NCBI GenBank assembly: GCA_009103225.1
Contig: RHPI01000638.1
Location: 531,823-595,822 of the forward strand
From: Chlorokybus atmophyticus
Taxonomy: Eukaryota > Streptophyta > Chlorokybophyceae > Chlorokybales > Chlorokybaceae
Length of the DNA stretch: 64,000 bases
Direction of reading: 5' to 3'
This document shows, in pieces, positions 9,430 to 20,455 of the stretch (the first letter of the stretch is position 1; each line of letters starts with the position of its first letter). The position numbers and the translations under genes are program-made. The notes beneath the pieces are model-generated. The model did not search any database, was not told where the DNA came from, and worked only from the letters and a program-made list of their open reading frames with translations.

Positions 9430-9492
9430 GCTATCGACCCATCGCGACCCCCCAGCATGAGCTGTTTGTCGCATATAACTCGTGTGTGAGTA
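9430..9492 (+). repeat. DIRS B2 terminal repeat (right end)
   Basis: Direct repeat of B1 that forms the right terminus, ending CTCGTGTGTGAGT next to Copia-2 LTR sequence. Confidence 0.85.
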
Positions 9493-9586
9493 CTATAAGC
9501 ATACTATACTAGCAAACCTCATATGCTTAACCTTCAACATGTATTATAAGCATACTATACCAGCAAACCTCATATGCTTAACCTTC
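9493..9586 (-). repeat. Copia-2 LTR start, tandemly doubled
   Basis: Two consecutive copies (9492-9540 and 9541-9586) of the first ~50 bp of a Copia-2 LTR, each with ATAAGCATACTATA, GCAAACCTCATATGC and TTAACCTTC. The interrupted LTR at 3399-3739 continues here. Confidence 0.7.
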
Positions 9587-9703
9587 GACACACAATAGTA
9601 CAACTGACCCTCTCCCCAAGAACACTCAACTAGTAGGCGCCTATGCTCAACACTTTCTCTCACTAGCACAAGCGATCACACAAGCGAGTGTGGGCCCATA
9701 ACC
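9587..9703 (-). mobile_element. Copia-1 leader and primer-binding site, truncated
   Basis: Complement of the leader seen at 22825-22946 (TGTTGAGCATAGGCGCCTAC and GAGAGGGTGAGTT in the plus sense). The primer site GGTTATGGGCCCA (9691-9703) touches the LTR. The leader is cut just before the gag start, where Copia-2 LTR sequence begins. Confidence 0.75.
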
Positions 9704-10073
9704 TGTTGAGAACTAGTGATGCGCCTAGTGTGTGTGTATTTGCCTCTTATATACAAGTGTGCACACACTAAGGACAATTGCAGCAAGCACGCCAACCATA
9801 GAGACAATGTGCGACCCACTATATTAAGCGGTATACAGTGTTTTATATACTATGCTACTAAGCACTAGTCAACTCTAGTCATCTTTGGTAAAAGTCAACA
9901 CTAGTCAATGGTCAAAGTTCACGATCAAAGTCAAAGTTGATTATGGTTGACCATAACTGCCGTAACTTCCGTAACTCTCATAACTCCCGTAACTATAAAG
10001 GTTAAGCTGATCGTACCAACTACATGTAGGCGCCGCCTATACATGTAATTTCAACAAGCTATAACATTTAACA
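9704..10073 (-). repeat. Copia-1 5' LTR (370 bp)
   Basis: Read on the minus strand it starts TGTTAAATGTTATAGC and ends CTAGTTCTCAACA. Next to it on the plus strand is Copia-2 gag sequence (10074), interrupted within the codons for LLLVHKDMW, so this element was inserted into a Copia-2 gag and later lost its body. Confidence 0.8.
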
Positions 10074-10602
10074 GCTGGTACACAAGGACATGTGGAAGTA
10101 TGTGGACCCCGCGGAAGATGTGCCTTCGGGGAAGGAGGCAACCTTGGAGAAAAAAGGGAAGAAAGCTTTGGCATTGCTGGGTTTGCACGTTGCTGAGCAT
10201 CATTTGGTTATGGTGAGAGAGTTCAAAGGTGCAAAGGAGTTTTGGGCAAAGTTTGAGAGCCACTTCAAAGCTCGCAACATGGCGAGGAGGCTGCAGTTGA
10301 GGCAAGAGCTGAACGTATTGCGGAAGGAGAGTGGAGAGCCAATCACCAAGTTTGGAGCGCGTGCAAAGGCGTTGTGGAAGGACTTGCTGGGTGTAGGGCA
10401 CGAGTTGAAAGAGCAAGAAGTGGTGTGGGTTGTGCTATCAGGGTTGCCAAAGGAGTACAGGGTGGTGGTGACCATTATGGAGTCTGCAACGGAGGAGTTG
10501 ACACCTGATGGCGTAATACCACGGCTTCTTCAAGTAGAGCAGCGCTTGCAGAAGGAAGGCTGGGAAGAAAGACCAGATTCAGCTACGGCTTTTATGGTAT
10601 AG
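10074..10602 (+). pseudogene. Copia-2 Gag (UBN2 domain), 5' truncated
   Basis: Open from the LTR junction to TAG 10600-10602. First Met at 10090 (MWKYVDPAEDV), which is internal: about 30 residues known from the copy at 3274 are missing. UBN2/retrotran_gag features are AEHHLVMVREFKGAKEFW, LQLRQELNVLRKE, ITKFGARAKALWKDL and VVLSGLPKEYRVVV. A CCHC knuckle (CWRCSERGHFKYQC, 10635-10677) follows in another frame, one frameshift downstream. This is the best-preserved Copia-2 Gag in the window. Confidence 0.8.
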
Positions 10603-11225
10603 AAAGGCACTTATGGTAGCGGCAAGGAGGAGGAGTGTTGGCGTTGTAGCGAGCGTGGTCACTTCAAGTATCAATGTCCCCAAATGAAGACGTCCACCAA
10701 CGGGAGCACCAACAGCAAGGAGGGTGAGAGAATTGCACTCAAGGGCTATGATGTAACTTGGAGAAGGAGGAGGAGATGGTGTCAATCTCCTTGTAATGAA
10801 GCTGGGAGGATCTAGCTTGGTGCGAGCAGTATTTGGTGGAGGAGGCGTCCTTCATATGTGGGAGCTAGTGTATTTCAGCTTAGAGTGTTGCAGTGCGTGA
10901 AGTACTTGCGGGGCGTGCCAAGAGCGCGTGGTTGCTGTCTACTCAACAGCTTGGTGTTTGAGCGTGATGCTTGAACATGGATATGAGAGGAGTAGCTGAG
11001 CGCGAGAAGTGTGGAGGTTACACTCTGCGAGCATGGTATAGTGCTCACGGTATGCTATATGCAAGTGAGCAGTTTGCAGGGTGACAAGCATTGGGAGCGA
11101 GCAGCTTGAGATGCTAGCGTCATGTATTGGAGCGAGAAGTTCCAAGTCAACTTGAAGGCAACGAAGGTGTGGGAGCTTGTGCATGCTGATATGGAGATGC
11201 GGACAAGAAGCTGCCTGCGTGGGAG
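10603..11225 (+). other. Copia-2 3' internal region without pol
   Basis: After the zinc knuckle there is no protease, integrase or RT; instead about 540 bp of closed sequence leads to a GTGGGAG purine tract and the LTR. The same region occurs at 30390-30634, 43219-43700 and 56885-57156, so Copia-2 is a gag-only family rather than a single deleted copy. Confidence 0.65.
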
Positions 11226-11607
11226 TGGTGAAGGTTAAGCATATGAGGTTTGCTAGTATAGTATGCTTATAGTACAGTCAGCTTGTTGATGTTACTTGGA
11301 CCATGTGCGGCGGTTACGCAATGGGAGTTACAGTTTACAGGAGTTATGGGAGTTGCGAGAGTTATGGTCAACTTTGACTTTCGCCATTGACTAGGGTTGA
11401 CTAGGGTTGACTAGTGTTGACTAGGGTTGACTAGTCTTTTCTAGTGTTAACTAGCTTAGTATATAGGTCACTGTATGTGGCGCATACGGGTGGAACTGCA
11501 ATAGGAACATACTTCTCTTTGTTGTTGACATGCTATTGCACTTGTTGTTCCCCTAATGCGAGCGCATGTATGAGGTAGGGCGCATACATGCACACTAGTT
11601 CTTAACA
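11226..11607 (+). repeat. Copia-2 3' LTR (382 bp)
   Basis: It starts TGGTGAAGGTTAAGC (consensus TGTTGAAGG) and ends CTAGTTCTTAACA. It contains the GGAGTTAC and TTGACTAGGG arrays and AGTATATAGG as TATA-like box. The sequence after it (gttag) has no partner because the 5' end is missing. Confidence 0.8.
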
Positions 11608-11845
11608 GTTAGGCCCCTGCTTAAAAGAATTTTGCACAAAATTATGCCACCACGCGTGAGTGATCTCACGCAAAGTGTCTCATTTTCCACTCGCTGTGAT
11701 AAGTCCCCTTTATAAACTTCAGCGCTTTTACACGCTTGCAATTAACCATAATCACTCAACTCATATTATCAATATCAATCAACCTAGTAGTCTCACATCT
11801 ACACAATGCATACAGCTTGGAATTAGCTTCGTGACAACAATTTTG
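11608..11845. other. unassigned
   Basis: No supported feature. The open frame at 11660-11899 has no domain signature. Confidence 0.35.
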
Positions 11846-11950
11846 TATACTTGCATTGGAATGCACTTGGATGTTGGACATATCCACCTTTTCAACTAAT
11901 TGCAAATCCCCAGCATGAGTGTGTGTCGCAATTAACTTATGTGTGAGAGC
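11846..11950 (+). mobile_element. decayed DIRS right end (B-like)
   Basis: GTATACTTGCATTGGAATGC, CCCCAGCATGAG and AACTTATGTGTGAG match the 3' unique region and B2 of the DIRS element in order. Only the last ~100 bp can be recognised. Confidence 0.55.
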
Positions 11951-12908
11951 TTATATGATGCCCAACGCAAGTTCTTGGCTTTTGGTTGTAGTATAGGTGC
12001 CAGGCAAGTAATCTTTGATGGCAGCCAGCAGGAGCCATTATAAGCAAGTATGGACATGAAGATTTGCAGTGTATGCAAAGGGCGAGGTCATGTGACCTTG
12101 CAAATAGATGGGCGCAATGTAGCACCTAGTGCTTACTCCATTATTATGCACTAGGTACGGAATGTCGAGTTCTCCATTGTGCGTGTCATGCAGTTCCACA
12201 GGCCTATTCGCCAATTGGCTCAACCCCTTTCAGTGCTTATGTAATTTGTTGCTAGCGACATCACTTTCACCTTAATTGATGAGATCAATGGCAACCCACG
12301 CGACACGTTACAACGTGGGGAATGACGAGCCAACAAACCTCAGGGCTTGAACCTCGTTTCGCTTGGGTCATTAATTAACCGGATCCGTAAGGCCTTATGT
12401 AAATCTGCGGCCCTTAAAAGCTCTTTTGTCGCAGTTTTCAGCGTGTTGCAAGCTACATTGTGAAGTTGCCACTTAAGAGGGACAACAGGCTTATGCTCCC
12501 ATGCAACTTTGACGTGCAGCCTCTATTTAGCCATGAATTTGGGCTGAGTTGAGCTAAGCATGTGAACATAGAGGTGTACATCATAATCTTAAAAAGGGAG
12601 ATCTCATTTTGGAGCACATGTTCTGTTCTTGCCCCAAAAGGACGGCATGCTATGTATGTGCATGGACTACAAGACCTTAACACGCCCACCAATATAGCTG
12701 GGATGTCCGTTGAAAATTGAAGCATAGGCAACGTGTTTGATTCATTAAGCTTAAAATAGCATTATGTACGCTTATAAGCCGCATCTGGTACAAGGTGTTG
12801 CTGATTGGACCCATGAATGCACCAGCCATCCTATGAAAGTGTGCTTTAGAAGTCAACTGGGAAGACAGTACTATCATATGTTGCTGTTGTATTTATGTTC
12901 AGCAGAGA
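11951..12908. other. unassigned, about 960 bp
   Basis: I see no supported gene. The short frames (for example 12453-12731 minus) contain no motif I recognise. The right edge is the solo LTR. Confidence 0.35.
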
Positions 12909-13289
12909 TGTTAAGAACTAGTGTGCATATATGCGCTCTACCTTATACATGCGCATCATATTAGAAGAACCAAGTGTAACATACAAGCATGTCAACACCA
13001 AAGAGAAATGTATTGTGGTTCCACCTGAATGCACCATGCGATGACTTATATACCGAGCTAGTCAACACCAAAAAGAACTGGTCAACTCTAGGTAAAGTCA
13101 ACGCTAGTCAACAATGGTCAATGGTCAAAGTCAAAGTTGACCATAACCGTGATAGCTCGCATAACTCCCATAACTCCTGTTAACTGCAACTCCCATAGCA
13201 TAACCGCCGCACATGGTCTAAGTAACATCAACAAGCTGACTGTACTATAAGCATATTATACTAGCAAACATGATATGCTTGGTTCAACA
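12909..13289 (-). mobile_element. solo LTR of Copia-2 (TSD agaga/aaaga)
   Basis: On the minus strand it starts TGTTGAACCAAGC and ends CTAGTTCTTAACA. The flanks agaga (12904-12908) and aaaga (13290-13294) are a 5-bp duplication with one change. The LTR is 381 bp and carries the usual TTGACTAG arrays. No internal sequence remains. Confidence 0.85.
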
Positions 13290-13545
13290 AAAGATGCTGA
13301 CTTACATGCTGTATATATGCGCAACGTGAGGTAAACATGATGTGAGCATTACTGGTATGCTTACATTCTCAAGTGTTCCACAAGCACCTTCAGCGAGTAA
13401 GTGCAGAGGGCGTGCGCATTGCCCTAATAAAGGTTGCCAAGGTCACGGATTGGCCTAGTGAGTCAACAGAATATGCACAAGTTGCGCGCATGCTAAAGCT
13501 TTAGCAATTAGTTTTGCAAGTACATAAGAAGTTATTCATTGTGTG
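13290..13545. other. unassigned
   Basis: Nothing recognised. Confidence 0.35.
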
Positions 13546-14840
13546 ATATGAGTTTATAAAGCTTAAATAACCCGTGCACAATTGAACTTGAAAAACTCAA
13601 ATACGAGTTATCTGCAACACACAGCTCGGCGGTCGCTATGGGTCACAATATATCACAAAGAATTATGTAGCTACAAGCTCCATGACACTAAGCCATTACT
13701 GCTATTGAGCTATTTTAGATTGCTTACTCGCCTCCCCGCCCAGCCGAGGGCTTGCGGCGGTAGGCGCATAGGTGCTCAGGCTCCCCACAATAACAACACA
13801 TGCAGGAGAGTTATCATAACCCCCAGGAGAACTTAAGAATGCATATGAGCGGTGTTATAATTGCTATACCCCGCATTATATGCGAGGGACCCAGTACAGT
13901 GGGGGGTGGGGAAGGGGGAACTAGCCCCGCCCCTTAATGGCATTGCAAGCATCTGTTGGTTTGGAGCTTGGGCTGTGCCGCAGCCGCCTGTGCTATTGCC
14001 GTTTTCAGGCGCTTCACTTTTGCACCGTGTGTGGCTAAAGGGTTTCTCTCAAGCCTCACTACCACCTTTTTGCCATGCTTGCTTAATGATGTGCCACTTT
14101 CATATAATGGAACTGCTGGCACACCTCTTTAGGCACTGGTGCATAGAGCACATATGAGCACACCGTAATTGGAGCAACCACACATGGGCTTGAAGCCATT
14201 AGGTTTAGCGCCAGGCGCACCCACACTCTCATCACCACCCCACTAGTAATATACAAGTGCAAACTTGTGTTGTGCCTTACACCTTGCTGTCATTATGTGA
14301 ATATAGAGGGTATTCAGTTGTACATGTCATCAAAGTGGGGCCCTCCTCCCTCAACAAGCGTGGGGGCAATAAGGGATGTGTTACCACCTGGACCTACATG
14401 TAGGTAAATGGAGATGCATCCATACATCAACAGCGTCATTATTGGCCAAGTATGCACGCATGCGTATGGACAAAGGCCAGACCCACATGCGTACGTGCCT
14501 ACATGTATGCTTATGCATTTGGCCGTGCCATAGAGGATGACCCCACCCTTTCATATTCCCGATGCGGCATTTGGTGAAGTGGGATTCGGTAGCGAGGTAA
14601 TCGTGCACATGGTCAAAGGAGGCCGCTGTGGCGCCGAGGTGAGCCGGCATATTGATGTGTGGTCTAGCCCGCATGCTCTTTTTAAAGGTTGGCTAGGTCA
14701 AGCGCAAGACCAACACCTCCACGCGAGCATTAAGTTAATCAGGTTGCTTTTACACCCCCACGCGCCTGCGCGTTAATCTTCTCCGTTGTATTAGACGCTT
14801 TGCGGTTCGTTTCGGTCAAGAAAACCAGTAGCTTTGCAAT
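13546..14840 (-). mobile_element. decayed DIRS copy: B end joined to gag, pol and recombinase deleted
   Basis: 13603-13650 is the complement of a B repeat (CTATGGGTC, CGAGTTATCTGC). Directly beyond it, 13733-13800 is the complement of the DIRS Gag zinc-knuckle end, and 13934-14160 gives KHGKKVVVRLERNPLATHG and AQAAAAQPK (compare KHDWKVVDELVRNPLAVDD in the copy at 5126). 14537-14680 matches the central Gag block. RT and recombinase are absent. Many indels: an old internally deleted copy. Confidence 0.65.
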
Positions 14841-15317
14841 TTGCTTCATGCCTCTACTAGCGGCGCTGATGGTGGGAATTCGCTTGGTTGTGTTGGTAGC
14901 AGACGGGCATTGCCACCCCGCCCCTCAGCCTTGACACCATACACCCCTCCACACACCCCACCCCCACCCACCCACCACCACCATGCAATATACAATAATA
15001 GTGCGCACTTGCCCCCTTGCNNNNNNNNNNNNNNNNNNNNNNNNNNNNNNNNNNNNNNNNNNNNNNNNNNNNNNNNNNCCCCCTTTCAAGTGTACAATTT
15101 CAACAGCTTGGCTAACCAGGTAATCAAGCCGCCTGTGCCTTAATGTCGGCTGCGTTCCCTTGTCCTACATCCCATACGCGGTGCAAATGTGAAGCGGGCA
15201 TATATTGCATGCACATCATGCATATGAGATAGGTTATAAGGCAACATATGAGAAATAAAACACCATATGGATATTCCATATGAAATATGAAATAACATAT
15301 ACATATTACAAAACCTA
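14841..15317. other. unassigned, with assembly gap
   Basis: Low-complexity CACCC-rich sequence precedes a run of 58 N (15021-15078). No feature recognised on either side. Confidence 0.4.
15021..15078. other. assembly gap (58 N)
   Basis: Run of undetermined bases next to C-rich sequence. Confidence 0.99.
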
Positions 15318-15475
15318 ATATATGTATATATATATATATATGTGTGTGTGTGTATGTGTGTGTGTATATATGTACATAAACAAAACAATAGATACATACA
15401 CTACATGTGTATGTGTCTATATATACATGTACATGTGTATGTGTATATATATACATATGTTTAAATGTACACAAA
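15318..15475. repeat. TA/TG dinucleotide microsatellite
   Basis: Alternating purine-pyrimidine tracts (TATATATA, TGTGTGTG, TATGTG) over about 150 bp. Open frames across it (for example 15140-15594) are products of the repeat. Confidence 0.85.
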
Positions 15476-18400
15476 CAAAAAAATGGATATGTACAACATA
15501 TAGGGTGTGTTGCTCTAACTTCGGACGTTTGCGTAACTTCAGATACACTGAGTGCTGGCCGGTTGTAATGCGTACTGGCAGCCAAGACGGGCAAGTAATA
15601 TCTTGTCTTGTAGCTATTGACGCGACACCACTAACTATAAAGTTTCAAATCAATTGCTAAAGTATCAACGCCGCAAAAGTAGTTAAGAGTGCAATTTCAA
15701 CGTTACTTGCAAACTTGAAACCCCCAAGGATAGCGTCAAAAATGGCGGTTTGCGGTGATTTTTAGCTGTATGTGACCGCCTTGTTGTCTATAATCGGTCC
15801 TCAAAAGGGCTGGCTAAATGGTCATCCATTGCAAATGTTACGGCGAAAATAGGTTTATAACCCTGCTACCGCCTGTAACAAGTCACGGTCAGTCTGCCCT
15901 TGTCCGAAGTTAGGCAAAGTTACTTTCTCAGGAGACTTCAGCACACCCTCACCTTTGAGAGGGTGTGGTGAACGCAATTGTTAACCAATAATTGAGCAAA
16001 ACAGTTTGTCGCAAAGCTCATAAAGTCGGCGTTCCAACGAGCCAACCCACTCTGAAAAACGGACCGGCAATGGGCCCGTGGCGACCTATCCTTAAATAAG
16101 TGTCCGAAGTATGGGCACTTTACCCTAACATATTGGTAAACAACATTACAGAAGTATTAGTCTCATGTATTGCAATATATTATGTGTATACTAGAAGCAT
16201 GTGCCTTTGTGCGCGCATGCATGTGTGTATCATGTATTTCAATGTAGAAAGTGTATATCATATAAATGTGCGCGCGTGTGCATGTGTGCGTGTCATAGTG
16301 TTAAACCAAGCAATTTTTAGCGATACGATTGAAGTGCACACACATGTTAAAGTTTGCACACAAATACAAGAAGTCATGTGGGTGAAGAGACTTGCACACC
16401 ATACTGCATGCATTACATCATCATTTTGGTTATATGCTACACAATAGCATATCATATTGAGCTTGAACATGCAAATATATGCCCATTAATGATATGGTGT
16501 ACAAGTTGAGGTGCTATTTTCACTTATTGCCTATTATGCTTGCCAGTGCGGTTGCATGATTCGTGCGCGAGCACAAGTCCCTTGCTATAGCACAAAGCAA
16601 GAACTGCTTGCTACATATTGTGCTCATGAAGACCTTGGTGTGCAACTACCGCAGTAAACCGCTTACAATGCCCCCTCTATCACAATAACCCCCCATTCAT
16701 TTTTAGAGGGGGCACACTACTAGGCTGTACGTTGCCCCTTGCTCGTGTATAATGCCCCCTTGCTATGAGGTTACATAGAAAATGCAATAAGTTACACTTA
16801 AGTTACGCTTATACTATTTTTTTTTGTCCATTAGGTTACGTAAGATACAGTGAAATACGGTCAGTCACCGTAACTTTGATCTAATTCAATGCCCCCTTTC
16901 GAGTGGAATGCTCCCTTTATTACAATTACCCCCCCACATACATTTTGGGGGGGCACTACATTGGAAGGGGGGCACTGTAAACGGGTACAAAAGGTATTCG
17001 TACTTGCAATGGTTACATTATAAATTAGCGAACATTGTGCATAGCTCAGCTTAAGGATACGATGTGCATGAGTACACCTCACAATCATTGCACATGCTTG
17101 TGCATTATGTTTCTTACACATCGTGACTTGCGACCATAAGTAATGCCCTGGCCTATAAGCGTGCTCATAATGTATTCATAGCAATATGCACTTCAAAGGT
17201 CTTAGAGTTGGGGTTGCACTCTATGCTCACATAAAGAATGCTTCACGCCTGGTAACGTGGATGAGTCCTACACACAAATGCACAAATCCATGCTATGGTT
17301 GGGCTATGTAATACATGATGCATGTTAGGAACTATGAAGGCCTTTTTATAAACCTAATACAAATCACACCATTTTGAAGTGGGAGCCACAAGCATTCAAG
17401 CGTAATAGCATGCAATTTTGCCGCTAATCGTTATTTGCCGCTTATGCACATATGTTAAGGTGCACGTTATATTTAGAATAATACACATGCGGTTCGATGT
17501 GTGCATGACAATTGCACTGCTGGCTAGATGGTTTAATAAAATCCAGAGCAAGTGATGTAACGGAGACAGCGTGGACATGCAAGTACTAAAGTTGCTCAAC
17601 AGCCGTTTTTGGGGCATGTGACTTGAGTTGCCAAAGATAGCACAAAATGATAGTATGCTCGCGCTGACTTTTCCAACTAACGGAATGCACCGCGGCAAGT
17701 GAAGTTACGTGCATATCATGTGCATGCAGGCTGTAAAGGCACACAAGTGGACGACGTGGTTGCACGTATCATACAAATGTCTCATATTTGTTGCTTACAA
17801 CCTTTAAGATTACTTACCGCATTAAGTTCACAAATTGGCATGATAAAGACCCCGCTTGCCCCATTATCAAGTTTAAAATATTATTGTTGAGCTTATCAGA
17901 CACTCTACTCTAACCCTGTTGCAAGTTCTGTATATCGTCCACAGCGATGTGAGCAAGACATGCATCTATTGGTGAAAAGATTACCACGAACATAGTCCAT
18001 GTACATTTGCTGCAGAAGTGTGAAGCCCGGTGCTGGATGGCCTGGGTGTGCCTGACATTGCTGCAAATGCACCAACTCCATAGAGGAGGAAGACATTATG
18101 ATGAGCAAGGAGAACCAACCCTTTGCAGTTGCCATGATAAGCATTATCAACATTTACCATATCAATGTCACCATTATCAATAACATTATTGACATGTTAA
18201 TATGAAGTCACCCACTTGCAATGCTGCTGCTGCTGATGGTGGCATACAACAAACATTAAACTTGATGTTATCCACCAGGAGGCTGGCCAACTGCATGGCA
18301 ATAATAAAAACACAACATGCATAAATGCAGTGCTGTTTCGACCTACCATCAAAACGCCACATTGTATGTAATACAAGCTTAAAAGGCCGAGCTTGTAGCC

Positions 18401-19156
18401 AAAGAAGCTGCCATGAATATGCGCACATTAAAGGCATCCCCCAAAAAGCTGGAAGCCATAACGGAAAAGGTCCTAACGAGCTGCATAGCATTGTTATTAT
18501 AACGGTGTATAATAAAAGGTTGCATTAATAGAAAAGCAAAATGTTAAGGCCGCGGAGTAAGCTGCCAAATAGGCCGCATTGTTAGCACAGGTCAATGCTA
18601 CAGAGCAAGCCCAACCCACATTAGCACACCCCTTGGCGCGAGGCCTTGCATTATTGCTTAAACACCGCAAGCACATCATGTAGCCTACCTCGCCAACCCT
18701 TTGAGTGACCCTTTGCTGATGCCCAGCCAAACCTCATATAGCGCATCACCTGTCATTGTTTTGAATTTATGTGAAGATGCCGCAGGCACACCACACTGCA
18801 AATGTAATAGCTATATCCGCAACTCCTACTCGCACCTTGTTTAATGTAACAACTGCACAAGTAAGGGTTTTCGATGATCTTAATATAGAAGTAGACCCAT
18901 ATATAGCACCGCTACCCTTGCTAATATAACATGCTACCAATAATCTTGGTCGTTTGTACATTGTGCGCTGTTGCGTGTTACATGAATGCATGCACACATC
19001 AGCTTGCAGTTATGGGATGCCCAAATGGTATGCACGCATACAAATATTATCGCTACAACAGCTCTTAAGAATTGTACTTTGCCAGTAGGGCTGTTTACAG
19101 GGTGAACGACGCCAAGGGACATTACCACCTAGGCGCAAAGTTCTCCCAAAAATATT
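15476..19156. other. unassigned, about 3.7 kb
   Basis: I find no ORF with a recognisable domain, no LTR and no terminal repeats. Apart from the hairpin pair at 16664-16963 the sequence is low in obvious structure. It could contain host intergenic or intronic sequence; the many short frames give no coding support. Confidence 0.4.
16664..16963. repeat. two related C/G-run hairpin units
   Basis: Unit 1 (about 16668-16719) and unit 2 (about 16909-16959) share the pattern TGCYCCCT-TATYACAATWACCCCCC, then an AT-rich loop with ATTTT, then GGGGGGCAC and ACTAC. In each, the C-run pairs with the G-run to form a hairpin. Function unknown. Confidence 0.55.
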
Positions 19157-19573
19157 GTGTGCGCTGAGCATCAAGTTTACAAACATTCATGTTTGCTCAC
19201 CCCGAGTTGCAACTTGCAAGGTAATATAGCAATGCAAAATGCAATCACACTTGTATCGCAACATGGTGTAAGAGATGTGCTGCATGGTATTTTTGCACGT
19301 TCGCCGAAACGCTGCGCGTACGTGTTTGGGCTTGAACCAAATGGTACACCGTTGACAATCTTGCTTATGGCCAATCTTCTATTGGAGGTGAGATCCAATG
19401 TTCTTCATTCTTGTATATATGAACATGTAATTCAAGTATGCTGTACCAACAAATTTATGGTGTCCACTTATATTTCAAAAGTTTCACACTGTTCTATGCG
19501 GTCAGCAAGCAGAGATGGTAGCTCAATGGTAAGGGTTCTTATTGTGGTTTATAAACATCACCACCGCAATTGA
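19157..19573 (+). other. open frame of unknown nature (138 codons)
   Basis: The frame opens with GTG at 19157, so no good start. Its middle part, about 19230-19390 (QNAITLVSQHGVRDVLHG, KRCAYVFGLEPNGTPL), reads like ordinary protein and ends at GGAG/GTGAG (19385-19392), a good splice-donor pattern. It could be a host exon or chance. I recognise no family. Confidence 0.2.
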
Positions 19574-19755
19574 GCGGCTGAGCGCGGTTATTCACCATTG
19601 CATGCGTTAGGAATATTTTTCCATTGCCGCAGTTGCAACCGCCGCCGAGAGGATTGTGAAGACATGCATACCCCTGCTTTGGGACCCAAAGCTGATCGCC
19701 GCGCGCCCGCCCTTCACTATAACTGCAACCTCACACACAACAAAACTTGCTCTGT
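19574..19755. other. unassigned
   Basis: Nothing recognised before the DIRS terminal sequence begins. Confidence 0.35.
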
Positions 19756-20354
19756 ACCTCACATTCATGCCTTAAGCACGAGAGGGCACAAGCACTCATG
19801 AGATGGTAACTACAAGTTTGCAGCTTTTTAATATAGTCACTTGAAACCTAAGCATGGCGGGGCCATCTTTGATGTGAGTGGGCCGAGTGCGGTGATGAGG
19901 TGAGGGGGACAAGACACTTTACTATGCCTATTGTATAGATGCAACCAAATTATGATATTGATGTAGAGGAGGTGGAGACTATGGCCGCGGCGGATAGGCT
20001 TGCTGTTAAGTGCTCGGTGTGCACTTAGAGGCAACCTTGTGAGGAGGAGGAGGGAAGGAAAAGAGAGCGGATTGAGGTGCGCGCCCCAAATAGTGGAAAA
20101 CAGGAGGAGGTGAACAACGAGTGTAATGGCGGCGAGGAGGAGGAGAAGGAGGAGACGAATTTTCGCTTCAAGCACACGACGCAAGCTTGTAATTCACAAA
20201 GCCGCTTTTCCACCCCACTAATGACGATGTCGGACGCCATGGTAAGGAGGTTGACAAATGATGACGGCGGAGACAAGCGCCTCCAACATGAGACGGCGCC
20301 TCGCGCATCGCTGCTTTGTACGTCGCCTCATGCATGGGATTGCCATGTTAAAGG
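19756..20354 (+). mobile_element. DIRS 5' fragment (A repeat and start of gag)
   Basis: GAGGGCACAAGCACTCA, CACTTGAAACC and GGCGGGGCCATC match A1, and 20025-20200 matches the acidic first part of DIRS gag (GAGGAGGAGGAGGGAAGG, CAGGAGGAGGTGAACAAC). The first coding frame is broken. It is truncated at about 20354. Confidence 0.65.
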
Positions 20355-20455
20355 TTAGAAGTTGTTATTAATGGTACATGTATTGGCGGCGCCTACTATG
20401 TGTACATGTATAGACGCCGCCTATATGAATTTGGTACAATCAGCTTATTTGAAAT
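20355..20455 (+). mobile_element. Copia-1 LTR 5' fragment
   Basis: It contains GGTACATGTATTGGCGGCGC followed by a second, inverted-looking copy ACATGTATAGACGCCGCC and then TTTGGTACAATCAGCTTA, which is the first 60-70 bp of a Copia-1 LTR with an internal rearrangement. The rest of the LTR is absent. Confidence 0.5.

Larger units (their letters stand above)
3740..9492 (+). mobile_element. DIRS-order element with split direct repeats (A1-gag-pol-YR-B1-A2-B2)
   Basis: A 5.75-kb tyrosine-recombinase retrotransposon. The 200-bp A repeat occurs at the left end and again at 8990-9195. The 60-bp B repeat occurs just before A2 and again at the right end. This is the split-direct-repeat layout of PAT/kangaroo elements, where the B1-A2 junction lets a circular intermediate be made. 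Coding order is Gag with a CCHC knuckle, then RT/RNase H plus a post-RNase H domain, then tyrosine recombinase. It sits inside a Copia-2 LTR. The reading frames carry stops and a frameshift, so this copy is inactive. Movement is by recombinase rather than DDE integrase; that is family knowledge, not shown here. Confidence 0.88.

Noticed and set aside
15140-15660. Open frames of 85-156 codons over the microsatellite
   Set aside because: They consist of Tyr/Ile/His/Cys-rich dipeptide repeats produced by TA/TG tracts on both strands.
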